Below, piece by piece: positions 29,108 to 37,421 of a DNA stretch of 64,000 nucleotides. Position 1 is the stretch's first letter; every line of letters begins with the position of its first letter. A program made the position numbers and the translations under genes. This stretch comes from Bacillus sp. OK048 (GTDB lineage Bacteria > Bacillota > Bacilli > Bacillales > Cytobacillaceae), in contig NZ_FNHN01000004.1 of NCBI RefSeq assembly GCF_900103525.1, positions 248,001 through 312,000 of the forward strand, given 5' to 3'. The notes beneath the pieces were generated by a model. The model saw nothing but the letters and a program-made list of their open reading frames with translations, was not told where the DNA came from and did not search any database.

Positions 29108-29984
29108 GATTCTCCACCTCTCCATTGGCGAGAACCTTTATGATTTCGTTCGCTGCTTCCGAAACCGTAAAGGCAGCAGTATTTACATTGTATCCCAGGT
29201 CTTTTAGCCGGTATAAAACCTGAACAGTCTCAGGTGTTCCAATTTGGAAACGCTGTAATTGATCCTTGTCCGTAAAAATAGTTTCTGGCGTACCTGATAA
29301 TACATCAGAACCATCGGCCATTACATACACTCTGTCAGCTAAATATGCGACTTCTTCCATATTGTGCGAAACAAAAATAACTGTTAGGTTTTCCATTTTA
29401 TTTAAGAACTTAATCTTATCAAGCAGCTCATTTCGAGACCTTGGATCTAGACCTGCTGTCGGTTCATCGAGAACTAAAATCTTAGGCTTTAGCGCTAGGA
29501 TTCCTGCCAGTGCAACTTTACGCTTCTGCCCGCCGCTTAAGGCAAATGTTTGCCTATCTTTCATTTCCTCAAAATTTAAGCCAACCATATCCATCGCCCA
29601 TTTAACCCGTTCCCTCACTTCCTTTAAAGGCAAACCAAGTTTAAAGGGACCATAGGCAATGTCATCGCCAATTAATTTTTCAAAAATTTGGTCCTCTGGA
29701 TTTTGAAAAACAAGTCCAACTTTTCTCCGTAACGTCTTTATGTCAATTCGTTTTTTCGATAAATCGATGCCATCGATGATGACTTTCCCTGAATCAGGGC
29801 GAATGAGGCCATTAAAATGCTGGATTAGAGTAGATTTCCCTGAACCGGTGTGGCCAATAATGGCAATACATTCCCCCTCATTAACCACCATGCTTGTCCC
29901 CTTCAGGGCTTTATGCTCCATCGGGGTTCCTTTCATGTAGGTGTGAGATAAATTTTCTATTTCTATAACCGGATGCCTAGGCAT
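29100..29984 (-). CDS. ecfA2: ECF transporter ATPase A2 (EcfA')
   Basis: A 294-residue ABC ATPase. Walker A 'GHTGSGKSTL', signature 'LSGGQKRKVALAG', Walker B 'ILVLDEPTAGLDP', H-loop 'VIFVSHNMEE'. This paired-ATPase sequence type drives energy-coupling-factor vitamin uptake. The start ATG shares one base with the ecfA1 stop (TGATG). Housekeeping ecfA1A2T normally lies next to ribosomal-protein genes in Bacillus; this locus lacks them, so it is probably a second set. Confidence 0.9.
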   Translation of the reverse strand: MPRHPVIEIENLSHTYMKGTPMEHKALKGTSMVVNEGECIAIIGHTGSGKSTLIQHFNGLIRPDSGKVIIDGIDLSKKRIDIKTLRRKVGLVFQNPEDQIFEKLIGDDIAYGPFKLGLPLKEVRERVKWAMDMVGLNFEEMKDRQTFALSGGQKRKVALAGILALKPKILVLDEPTAGLDPRSRNELLDKIKFLNKMENLTVIFVSHNMEEVAYLADRVYVMADGSDVLSGTPETIFTDKDQLQRFQIGTPETVQVLYRLKDLGYNVNTAAFTVSEAANEIIKVLANGEVENHG

Positions 29985-30844
29985 CAGACCATCTCCCCGC
30001 TCCTTGCTTGTGATACTCTATTTACTTCATTAATAAGTTCATCCTCCTGGATTAACTCTTTTGAAAATGACGGAATTTGATTATGGATGATATCAGCCAT
30101 CTGGCTAATGGCTGGTACATCTAATTGCAGATCCATAAGTACTTGTTTATGTTTAAAAATTTCTTGAGGTGTTCCGTCCATAACAATTTTCCCATCTTCA
30201 ACCACAATAATCCGATCTGCTTCTGCTGCCTCTGACATCCGATGGGTTACGGTAATAATTGTCATCCCCATCTTATTCATTTTTCGCATTGCCTGTAGGA
30301 CTTCATTTCTGCCAAAGGTATCAAGCATGCTTGTAGATTCGTCGAATACGATGCAATCCGGCTGCATCGCCAGGACTCCAGCGATTGCGACTCTTTGTTT
30401 TTGTCCACCAGATAAGTGGTGTGGCGGCCTTTTTCTAAACTCCGTCATTTTCACAACCTCTAACGCTTCGTCAATTCTTTGTTTCATCTCTGCTCTTGGT
30501 ACACCAATATTTTCTAGCCCAAACGCTACGTCCTCCTCCACAATGGTCGCAACGATTTGATTATCAGGATGTTGAAAGACCATTCCAACCGCTTTCCGAA
30601 TGGCTAGTTTCTTGCTCTCGTCCTTCGTATTGTGACCCTGCACCCAAACATCCCCTGAACCTGGTGTTAACAGCCCATTTAAATGCTTGGATAATGTTGA
30701 TTTCCCAGAACCATTGTGACCGATAATCGCCACATATTCACCTGGATAAATTGAGAAAGAGACATTTTTCAGAACAGATACGGAAGAGTTTTCATTGATT
30801 TTATATGTAAATGATACATCTTTTAACGCAATAATGGGTTCCAT
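29984..30844 (-). CDS. ecfA1: ECF transporter ATPase A1
   Basis: A 286-residue ABC ATPase: Walker A 'GHNGSGKSTLSKH', Q-loop 'VFQHPDNQIV', signature 'LSGGQKQRVAIAG', Walker B 'CIVFDESTSMLD', H-loop 'ITVTHRMSEA'. Note that Walker B carries DES rather than DEP/DEA after the catalytic Glu, as in EcfA1 proteins. It opens the ECF operon (A1, A2, T, S) with GAGGGGG before the ATG. The 339-nt gap to the divergent queT gene holds both promoters and the preQ1 riboswitch. Confidence 0.9.
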   Translation of the reverse strand: MEPIIALKDVSFTYKINENSSVSVLKNVSFSIYPGEYVAIIGHNGSGKSTLSKHLNGLLTPGSGDVWVQGHNTKDESKKLAIRKAVGMVFQHPDNQIVATIVEEDVAFGLENIGVPRAEMKQRIDEALEVVKMTEFRKRPPHHLSGGQKQRVAIAGVLAMQPDCIVFDESTSMLDTFGRNEVLQAMRKMNKMGMTIITVTHRMSEAAEADRIIVVEDGKIVMDGTPQEIFKHKQVLMDLQLDVPAISQMADIIHNQIPSFSKELIQEDELINEVNRVSQARSGEMV

Positions 30845-31134
30845 CTAGTCCCCCTCACTTCTACTTTATTAATATTCTGAATATTATTCAATCATAGTAA
30901 TGATTCATAAGAAATATAATAGCATGAAGTCTTAAGCGGGGGTATCCTGAAGTATAAATTTATTATAACATTGTATGAGTCTGGCGAGATTTCATTTTTA
31001 CTTTTAGATTGTACAAAGGTAGGAAATTTATCCAATACCCTTCCATAAAGTAAACTTTATGGATATATTTGTGTAATACAATCTTTCCATTGACTAGTAG
31101 ATTCATATATATTACTATAATATCTTGCCGATAA

Positions 31135-31174
31135 AACGTGGTTCGAGAACCTCCCACGTAAAAAAACTAAGGAG
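31135..31174 (+). promoter_or_regulatory. PreQ1 class I riboswitch
   Basis: P1 stem ACGTGG / CCACGT, the internal GTTCGAGAACCTC segment and the A-rich tail AAAAAAACTAAGGAG match the preQ1-I consensus, in which the tail pairs back into the loop. The ribosome binding site AAGGAG overlaps the 3' end, so preQ1 binding should block translation of queT. The rest of the 30845-31183 gap shows nothing else I can support. Confidence 0.88.
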
Positions 31175-31183
31175 ATACTAAAT

Positions 31184-31669
31184 ATGAAAATAAAAACACT
31201 TGTCGTAAACGCGATTTTGGCTGCTTTATATATTGCTGTATCCGGGCTAATCGCACCCTTCGGCTTCACAAATATTCAATTCCGTGTATCCGAAATGTTT
31301 AACCATCTAGTCGTGTTCAATAAAAAGTACATTCTCGGAATCATTTTAGGAGTATTTTTCAGCAATCTTTTCTTTTCGCCACTAGTCGCTTATGACCTAG
31401 TTTTTGGAGTTGGTCAATCCGTATTAGCGTTATCCATCACGATCATTTCTGCACGCTTTATTAAAGGTATTTGGGCTCGAATGATTGTGAATACGGTAGT
31501 TTTCACCATAACGATGTTCATCATTGCCTTTGAATTAAACCTGGCATTTGAATGGCCATTCTTATTTACTTGGCTGACTGTAGCTACAGGGGAATTTGTC
31601 GTAATGGCTATAGGTATGCCGATTATGTATTTTATTAACAAACGTGTTAATTTCGAAAAAAGAGTGTAG
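31184..31669 (+). CDS. queT: QueT, queuosine-precursor ECF S component
   Basis: A 161-residue membrane protein of the QueT family ('NIQFRVSEMFNHLVVFNKKY', 'SNLFFSPLVAYDLVFG'), the substrate-binding S component that brings in preQ1/queuosine precursor. The identity is strongly supported by the preQ1-I riboswitch directly upstream, whose tail contains the ribosome binding site. It is divergent from a complete ECF module, which could energise it, although QueT may equally use the housekeeping module. Confidence 0.93.
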   Translation: MKIKTLVVNAILAALYIAVSGLIAPFGFTNIQFRVSEMFNHLVVFNKKYILGIILGVFFSNLFFSPLVAYDLVFGVGQSVLALSITIISARFIKGIWARMIVNTVVFTITMFIIAFELNLAFEWPFLFTWLTVATGEFVVMAIGMPIMYFINKRVNFEKRV

Positions 31670-31682
31670 ATAAATAAAAAGA

Positions 31683-31721
31683 AGAGCTGGGGCATGTGGG
31701 TAACCTTGTTCCAGCTCTTTT
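31683..31721. terminator. Bidirectional terminator
   Basis: Stem AGAGCTGG / CCAGCTCT flanked by A-run and T-run, between convergent queT and response-regulator genes. Confidence 0.8.
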
Positions 31722-32512
31722 TAGATTCCTGAATCCACCGTTGAACCTCTATTTGTTTTACTTTCCCCCTTTTTCATATGGTTATTTCGAAACTCGGATG
31801 GTGAGCATCCCACTACTTTCTTAAAATTATTACTAAAGTAGGCTAGATCAGAATATCCAACTCTTTCTGCAATTTCAGACATTCTTAAGCTTGTATTTTG
31901 CAATAACCGTTTACCTTCTTCAATACGCAGTTCTGTAATATAATCTACAAACTTTTTATTAAGCTGTTGTTTAAACAGTTGGCTAAGGTAACTTGGATTA
32001 ATATGAATACTCTCTGCTGCTTCTTTTAAAGTAATTTGATCGAGCGGTGTTTTCTTTATATAGTCCATGACTCTTTCAATCGTTGATAAAGGAAGGGTTT
32101 CTTTTTCAGGAATCGAAGTCTCGCTCATTTTAACTTGATTACCTTTTTTATTTAACCATTTCTCCAGACAAACTTTTATTTCTGTCTCTTCAATCGGTTT
32201 AAGAAGGTAGTCGGTGACACCGCTCCGCATGGCTTGTTGAATAAATTGAAACTCATCATGGACCGATATGACAATAACATCAAATTCACCATTTAAACCA
32301 CTAAGTTCCTTAACCAAAGCAATACCGTCCATAATTGGCATTCGAATATCCGTTAGGATCAAATCTACTTCATTTATTTTAATCCAATCCAATGCTTCCA
32401 ACCCATTATTGCATTCATGAACAACCTGTAAAGGAAGATTCAATTTATTTATTGTCCACTTTAAAGCAGTACGAACCCATCTCTCATCGTCCACTAACAA
32501 GATTTTTTTCAT
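31721..32512 (-). CDS. AraC-type response regulator
   Basis: A 263-residue response regulator: receiver domain with phospho-acceptor Asp55 ('LILTDIRMPIMDG') and Lys in 'DYLLKPIE', short linker, then an AraC-type DNA-binding domain ('LKEAAESIHINPSYLSQLFK', 'MSEIAERVGYSDLAYFSNNF'). It is about half the length of the YesN-like protein at 12474, lacking the middle region. AGAAGGGG supports the ATG. The partner kinase gene just upstream is truncated, so the regulator may be an orphan now. Confidence 0.9.
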   Translation of the reverse strand: MKKILLVDDERWVRTALKWTINKLNLPLQVVHECNNGLEALDWIKINEVDLILTDIRMPIMDGIALVKELSGLNGEFDVIVISVHDEFQFIQQAMRSGVTDYLLKPIEETEIKVCLEKWLNKKGNQVKMSETSIPEKETLPLSTIERVMDYIKKTPLDQITLKEAAESIHINPSYLSQLFKQQLNKKFVDYITELRIEEGKRLLQNTSLRMSEIAERVGYSDLAYFSNNFKKVVGCSPSEFRNNHMKKGESKTNRGSTVDSGI

Positions 32513-32531
32513 CCAATCACCCCTTCTGCGT

Positions 32532-33104
32532 TTATTTTTCCGTTATCGGCAGATACATCTCGACCACTGTTCCCCTACCCTCTTGACTCTTAATTCTTAA
32601 GCCATAATCCGCTCCAAACACATAATGAATCCTTTGATGGACATTTAAAATACCAATTTTATTCCCATCAGAGTTTGTAACTTTTTGGTCAGTCTTTTTT
32701 GTAAGTGCCGCTAAAGTATGGTTAGGAATTCCAGCACCAGTATCTTCTACTAAGATTGCATAAGTCGACTCTGAATGGAGAATAGCTGTTATCTTAATCT
32801 TGAACTTTTGGATCATTTGGCCATAGGCATGAACAAAGCAATTTTCCACTAAAGGTTGCAATGAAAATTTTACAATTTGAAAATCCATTGCCCACTCCGG
32901 TATATCAATCTCATACTCAAATCGGTCATCAAACCGAAATTTCTGTATCTGGAGATAGGTCTGACAAAACTTAATTTCTTCTCTTAAGCTAACGGTTGAT
33001 GAATTATTTTTAAGATTGTAACGGAGAAGCTTTGCAAGGGAAAAAGACATGGTTGCAATATCTTCCTGACCTTCTTCTAAGGCCATTCCTCTAATGGAAA
33101 TGCT
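32532..33104 (-). pseudogene. Sensor histidine kinase, C-terminal fragment
   Basis: The frame opens within 'SISIRGMALEEGQED', the segment that normally follows the phospho-acceptor box 'NPHFLFN' in YesM/LytS-type kinases, and goes on through a full HATPase domain ('LQPLVENCFVHAYG', 'VEDTGAGIP', 'GNKIGILNVHQRI'). The membrane part, HAMP and phospho-acceptor His are all missing. ATG at 33086 has no ribosome binding site. It is a 5'-deleted relic; the regulator downstream appears intact. Confidence 0.85.
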
Positions 33105-33201
33105 GTTTTTTTAGAAGAATTTGTGATTTTTTTAGGGTTTTGATTTAAAGAAAGCCCTTTCTTTTATTTAGAAGTGTGGGAAATGAGGTAATCTCGTGTT
33201 T

Positions 33202-33217
33202 GTTTGTTTAATGAACT
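33202..33217. promoter_or_regulatory. Orphan ROK-operator-like sequence
   Basis: GTTTGTTTAATGAACT is identical over 16 bp to a sequence upstream of the sugar symporter (48338-48353) and related to the palindromic operators at 40507 and 45367. No gene start lies next to it; it sits between the kinase fragment and the larC2 terminator, perhaps left from a deleted gene. Confidence 0.45.
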
Positions 33218-33278
33218 AATTTAAAAATCAGTTTAGCATTCCTGTTCGTTTTGGTCAATATTGCTTCAAGTTGATAAA

Positions 33279-33320
33279 AATAAAACGAGATTGCCCAAAT
33301 TTGGACAGTCTCGTTTTATT
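33279..33320. terminator. Terminator of the larA-homologue operon
   Basis: Stem AATAAAACGAGA / TCTCGTTTTATT, 12 bp, with T-rich sequence on both sides, just after the larC2 stop on the minus strand. Confidence 0.8.
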
Positions 33321-33341
33321 TTGAAATATATAAGTGGACGT

Positions 33342-33815
33342 TTATTTTTTGTTATCTAAAGCCTTCCAAACCTGTTCATAAACCTTCTTTAACGGTACAT
33401 CCTGGTGCTGTGCTATGCTCTTACATTCCTCATACTCTGGTGACCGTTGCACGACTTGTCCATTTAGGATTCCTTCTTTTACGGTGATCGGTCCCCACTC
33501 TGTGTTAGCTTGTGTAAATACTCTTTCCAAGCGGTGCACAGTTAACGGATAATAACGTACCCCCAGTGTTGTTGTCTCTTTAAAAAGGATTTCTTTCATC
33601 TTAGGTACATTTTCAAGGGAGCAGAGTAATTGAAGCAAAATTGCAGGTCGGTTTTTTTTCATATAAATTGGGGTGTAAAAGACATCATTAGCCCCCGCCT
33701 CGAAAAGTAAGTCCATCACATAACCCAGCCATTCTCCTGGGATATTATCAAGGTTTACTTCCATCTTGATCATTTGGTCATCTATGTGTTCATGATTAGG
33801 AGGGTGAGAATTCAT
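33342..33815 (-). CDS. larC2: LarC2, C-terminal half of nickel insertion protein LarC
   Basis: A 157-residue protein equal to the C-terminal domain of LarC ('QMIKMEVNLDNIPGEWLGYV', 'LFEAGANDVFYTPIYMKKNR'). LarC uses CTP to insert nickel into the pincer cofactor precursor of LarA-family enzymes (family knowledge). I set the start at 33815, with AGAGGAG 8 nt upstream. LarC1 and LarC2 are separate reading frames here, 176 bp apart with repeats between. In Lactobacillus plantarum they join by ribosomal frameshift; that cannot happen here, so two polypeptides must assemble. Confidence 0.88.
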   Translation of the reverse strand: MNSHPPNHEHIDDQMIKMEVNLDNIPGEWLGYVMDLLFEAGANDVFYTPIYMKKNRPAILLQLLCSLENVPKMKEILFKETTTLGVRYYPLTVHRLERVFTQANTEWGPITVKEGILNGQVVQRSPEYEECKSIAQHQDVPLKKVYEQVWKALDNKK

Positions 33816-33845
33816 TCGAGTAACTCCTCTCACTTGAGATTTTTC

Positions 33846-33941
33846 AAATGGATTTGGGTCACTATAAGGGGTCTATAGTTACCGAGTGCTTGATTCGAAA
33901 TGGATTTGGGTCACTATAACAGGCCTATAGTGATCCAAATC
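33846..33941. repeat. Two direct-repeat hairpins between larC1 and larC2
   Basis: A 22-base sequence beginning AAATGGATTTGGGTCACTAT occurs at 33846-33867 and 33898-33919. Each copy starts an inverted repeat (GGTCACTATA...TATAGTTACC and GATTTGGGTCACTATA...TATAGTGATCCAAATC). REP-like intergenic hairpins inserted in the middle of the larC unit. Confidence 0.7.
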
Positions 33942-33991
33942 TAAATGCGTTATTGAAAACGGCATTAAGTAGAGGCAACCAGTATGTAACC

Positions 33992-34933
33992 TTATTCACC
34001 GATAATAATCCGCACAACATTAGGATGGTCCTTAAATGTTTTGGTTCCTGCCCCATACCCAATTGAGCTTACTTTCATTGAAGGGATAGAGCAAAATTCT
34101 TCTGCTAGGACTGCGACGATCGCTGCACCAGTTGGCGTTGTAAGCTCAAATCTAACCTCCGAATGTTCAATCGGAACCCCCTTCAATATTTCGAGTGTTG
34201 CAGGGGCTGGTACTGGATAGATCCCATGGTCGATTTGAATTTTTCCCGTTCCAACTGGAATCGGAGATGATTTGATTACTGATATTTTTAATTGATCAAT
34301 TAGAATCGCTGTTCCAATAATATCAATAATTGAATCTACCGCACCCACCTCATGGAAATGAACTTGTTCCAAAGGAACTCCATGTATAAGTCCTTCAGCT
34401 TCACCAATTTTTTTAAAAATCTTCAAGGAGGTTTCTTTTACTTGTTGAGAAAAGTCAGCCTCTTCAATTAATCTTACAATATCCTGATAGGAGCGGTGAT
34501 CATGGTGATGATCATGGGTATGCGTGTGTCCATGGTCATGATCGTGGTCATGGGTATGTCCGTGTCCATGGTCATGATCGTGGTCATGGGTATGTCCGTG
34601 TTCATGGTCATGTCCGTGTCCATGGTCATGATCGTGGTCATGGGTATGCGTGTGTCCATGGTCATGGTCGTGGTCATGGGTATGTCCGTGTACATGATCA
34701 TGATCGTGGTCATAGTGGTTATGCTGAAGTTGATTCAACAGCACCACATCAAACTTTGTACTTGTTATCCCGTTCTTTACAACCTTTTTCCATTTCAATT
34801 CATATTCATCTTCAATATGCAGCTTCTTTAATTCCTCTACCAATTTTACTGGGTCGGCACCAGCGTCAATGAGCGCGCCAATGACCATATCCCCGCTGAC
34901 TCCTGAAAAACAATCAAAATAAAGTGTCTTCAT
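33992..34933 (-). CDS. larC1: LarC1, N-terminal part of nickel insertion protein LarC
   Basis: A 313-residue LarC N-terminal part: 'LYFDCFSGVSGDMVIGALID' opening, 'HFHEVGAVDSIIDIIG', 'TTPTGAAIVAVLA' and 'SIGYGAGTKTF'. Residues 71-146 are an extreme His/Asp tract (39 His in 76 residues), probably binding or storing Ni2+. The start at 34933 has AAAGGGG upstream and overlaps the larB end by 20 bp. LarC inserts nickel into the pyridinium bis-thiocarboxylate cofactor. The long His tract is encoded by imperfect tandem DNA repeats, prone to length change. Confidence 0.92.
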   Translation of the reverse strand: MKTLYFDCFSGVSGDMVIGALIDAGADPVKLVEELKKLHIEDEYELKWKKVVKNGITSTKFDVVLLNQLQHNHYDHDHDHVHGHTHDHDHDHGHTHTHDHDHDHGHGHDHEHGHTHDHDHDHGHGHTHDHDHDHGHTHTHDHHHDHRSYQDIVRLIEEADFSQQVKETSLKIFKKIGEAEGLIHGVPLEQVHFHEVGAVDSIIDIIGTAILIDQLKISVIKSSPIPVGTGKIQIDHGIYPVPAPATLEILKGVPIEHSEVRFELTTPTGAAIVAVLAEEFCSIPSMKVSSIGYGAGTKTFKDHPNVVRIIIGE

Positions 34934-35684
34934 TTCTTTCCCCTTTGTGCGCAAGTTGATGAATTAATACCGCGTTATATCCCCCGCCAAAGCCATTATC
35001 AATATTGACAACACTAATTCCGGAAGCGCATGAATTCAGCATCGTTAACAATGCTGATAGCCCGTTAAAATTTGCCCCATAGCCGACACTTGTCGGAACG
35101 GCAATTACAGGATGAGATACGAGTCCGCCAACAACACTCGGAAGCGCCCCTTCCATCCCAGCAACAACTACTGAAACGGTAGCATTTTGAATTTCTTCAG
35201 CATGATTCAATAGACGATGAATTCCCGCTACGCCCACATCATAGATACGATGGACGTTGCTTCCTAATATCTCTGCGGTAACAGCTGCCTCTTCTGCCAC
35301 TCTTAAATCAGAAGTGCCTGCTGCGATTACAGCTATGTATCCATGAGAGTTAACTTTGGTGTTTTCTTGGTTTTTCCAAAAAAGTATTTGGGCAACTTCA
35401 TGATAGGTAAAATCAGGACATTCAAGTTGAACAGCTGCTGCCTTTTCTTTCGAAATTCTTGTTACCATGACCTGATTATTTCTTGCCCTTAATGCCTGAA
35501 TAATCGATATGATTTGTTCAGTTGTTTTCCCTTCACCATAGACAACTTCCGGAAAACCCTGGCGTTTCTTCCGGTGATGATCAACCTTTGCAAATCCCAG
35601 ATTTTCAAAAGTTGCTAATTGCTCTTTTGCTTCCGCAATACTGAGGGCCCCTTTTTGAACTTGTTTTAAAATTTCTTCAAGCAC
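34914..35684 (-). CDS. larB: LarB, nickel-pincer cofactor biosynthesis carboxylase
   Basis: A 256-residue protein with an AIR-carboxylase/PurE-like C-terminal half ('AAGTSDLRVAEEAAVTAEILG', 'VVVAGMEGALPSVVGGLV', 'VGYGANFNGLSALLTMLNSC'). LarB carboxylates and hydrolyses nicotinic acid adenine dinucleotide to the bis-carboxylate precursor of the pincer cofactor (family knowledge). The start is GTG with GGGGGAG upstream. It follows gluconokinase and overlaps larC1. The 175-bp gap upstream has a GGTCTCA/TGAGACC inverted repeat. Confidence 0.93.
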   Translation of the reverse strand: MLEEILKQVQKGALSIAEAKEQLATFENLGFAKVDHHRKKRQGFPEVVYGEGKTTEQIISIIQALRARNNQVMVTRISKEKAAAVQLECPDFTYHEVAQILFWKNQENTKVNSHGYIAVIAAGTSDLRVAEEAAVTAEILGSNVHRIYDVGVAGIHRLLNHAEEIQNATVSVVVAGMEGALPSVVGGLVSHPVIAVPTSVGYGANFNGLSALLTMLNSCASGISVVNIDNGFGGGYNAVLIHQLAHKGERNEDTLF

Positions 35685-35859
35685 AGTACTCCCCCTTTAT
35701 TAATCTAGTTAGTGGTCTCACAGTTTACGTTTCCATTCACGGTTTAAGATTCAAAAACACCTCATGAGACCCATTTTCACTTTTTCATCAGCGTCTTAGG
35801 CTTCATGAACTCTTCATGAGGCCGGAAACACTTTGTAAACTCAGTTCACACGTACATCT

Positions 35860-37332
35860 TTAAAAAAACTTCACCATGTCCTTAACCAGCTTTTCATAGT
35901 TATCGTAGATAGCTTTGTATACTTTACTGTTTTCTTTATTTGGTAATACTGCATTTCCCATCGGAATGTTCTTCTTTATCTCTTCAAATGAATCCACTTT
36001 ACCAATTCCCACTAAAGCAGTCCACGCAGCGCCCCATGCGGCACTATGATGGCTTTCAGAAACATAAATTTCTGCTTCAAAGATATCTGCCATCATTTGC
36101 AGCCAAAGTGGAGATCTAGCCAATCCACCGTTCACGTAGATTTTTTCCGGCTCACCGGCTAACCTTTCCAGCGCCTTACCGATTTGATAGAGATTTAACG
36201 TGATACCCTCAAGTACAGCTCGGATAAAATGTTCTTTTTTATGAGTAATCGAAACCCCATAAAAATTGCCCTTTGCCCGCTGATTCCAAATAGGAGCTCT
36301 CTCGCCATTTAAATATGGTAGAAATAGAATTCCGTCAGCTCCTGGAGCAACTTTTTCTGCGTCAGCCAGGAAATCCGTAAAACTTCTACTATCATTTAAT
36401 AGATCCTTCAACCATTGTAAGACAATACCGCCATTGTTTGTTGGACCACCTACAATCGAGGTATCAGCTGTAAAGGAGTAACAAAATGTTTCTTGATTTT
36501 CATCAATTTTTACTCCTTTGTTAAATTGCCTAATCGCTCCGCTTGTACCAACGGATACGGCAACTTCCCCAGGAAGGATAGCGCCAATTCCTAGATTTGA
36601 TAACTGACCATCCGCTGCACCCATAACAAACGGCATTTCTTGATTAATTCCCATTTCATCGGCAACTTCTCTTTTAAGACCTGATAGCACTTTGGTAGGG
36701 GGAACAATTTCAGAAAGCTGTTCTTTGGAAATTCCCGTCATCTCCAATACCTCTGGCTCCCAATCAAGTGTAGCGGGATTAAATAAGCCTGTAGCGGACG
36801 CCATCGAATAATCAATCATTCTTACACCAAACCAGGACAGGATCAAATATTCCTTGATTGACATAAAATAAACAGCTTCTTTGTAGGGCTTATAGCTTGT
36901 CTCTTTCATCCATAATAACTTACTAAATGGGGTCATCGGATGAATAGGTGTTCCTGTTTTAGAATAAATGCTGCTGCCAATAGTTTTTTTCACAGCTTCT
37001 GCCTGGGCATAACTTCTCCCATCTGCCCATATGATCGCTGGGGAAATTGGACTGCCATCCCCATTCACACATAAAAGTGAATGCATGGCTGCTGAAAATC
37101 CTAGTGTAATTAGTTCATCCTTACCAATGGAGGCTTTTTCAACAGCTTCCTTAATTGCCACAACGGCAGACCGCTCTATTTCAACTGGATCTTGTTCGGA
37201 CCAGCCCTGTTCTGGATAATGAAAGCTGTTCATTTTTTCAACTTCAGAAATTAATTTTCCATTTATGTCAAAAATACACGCTTTCACACTTGTAGTCCCA
37301 ATATCAAGTCCCATTACAAACTCTCTTGACAT
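35860..37332 (-). CDS. gntK: Gluconokinase (FGGY family)
   Basis: A 490-residue sugar kinase of the gluconate type: N-terminal ATPase fold 'GLDIGTTSVKACIFD', 'SAAMHSLLCV', 'IIWADGRS', 'AADGQLSNLG', 'VSVGTSGAIR' and 'YVNGGLARSPLW'. It phosphorylates gluconate to 6-phosphogluconate with ATP. I chose the ATG at 37332, at good distance from AAGGAAG, over TTG/ATG codons a few residues upstream. It sits in the same operon as the LarA homologue and the Lar cofactor genes, which is the key clue that gluconate is the product of the pathway. Confidence 0.9.
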   Translation of the reverse strand: MSREFVMGLDIGTTSVKACIFDINGKLISEVEKMNSFHYPEQGWSEQDPVEIERSAVVAIKEAVEKASIGKDELITLGFSAAMHSLLCVNGDGSPISPAIIWADGRSYAQAEAVKKTIGSSIYSKTGTPIHPMTPFSKLLWMKETSYKPYKEAVYFMSIKEYLILSWFGVRMIDYSMASATGLFNPATLDWEPEVLEMTGISKEQLSEIVPPTKVLSGLKREVADEMGINQEMPFVMGAADGQLSNLGIGAILPGEVAVSVGTSGAIRQFNKGVKIDENQETFCYSFTADTSIVGGPTNNGGIVLQWLKDLLNDSRSFTDFLADAEKVAPGADGILFLPYLNGERAPIWNQRAKGNFYGVSITHKKEHFIRAVLEGITLNLYQIGKALERLAGEPEKIYVNGGLARSPLWLQMMADIFEAEIYVSESHHSAAWGAAWTALVGIGKVDSFEEIKKNIPMGNAVLPNKENSKVYKAIYDNYEKLVKDMVKFF

Positions 37333-37384
37333 ACTCATCTTCCTTTTCAACTTTCATTTATGCGAAAACAGCCTTAGTAGAAAA

Positions 37385-37406
37385 GGCTTTGGAAATTTCC
37401 AAAGCC
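37385..37406 (-). other. Perfect 22-bp palindrome between larE and gntK
   Basis: GGCTTTGGAAATTTCCAAAGCC is fully self-complementary and is followed on the minus strand by TTTTCTA. It may be a weak terminator/attenuator tuning larE versus gntK levels, or an RNA-processing site. Confidence 0.6.
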
Positions 37407-37421
37407 TCCTGTTTTAAGTAA

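Noticed and set aside
33816..33991. Programmed frameshift joining larC1 and larC2
   Set aside because: The frames do not overlap; 176 bp and stop codons separate them, and larC2 has its own ribosome binding site.
34474..34831. Open frames on both strands opposite or out of frame with the LarC1 His tract
   Set aside because: They are Met/Val/Thr repeats produced by reading the His/Asp codon repeats in another frame.
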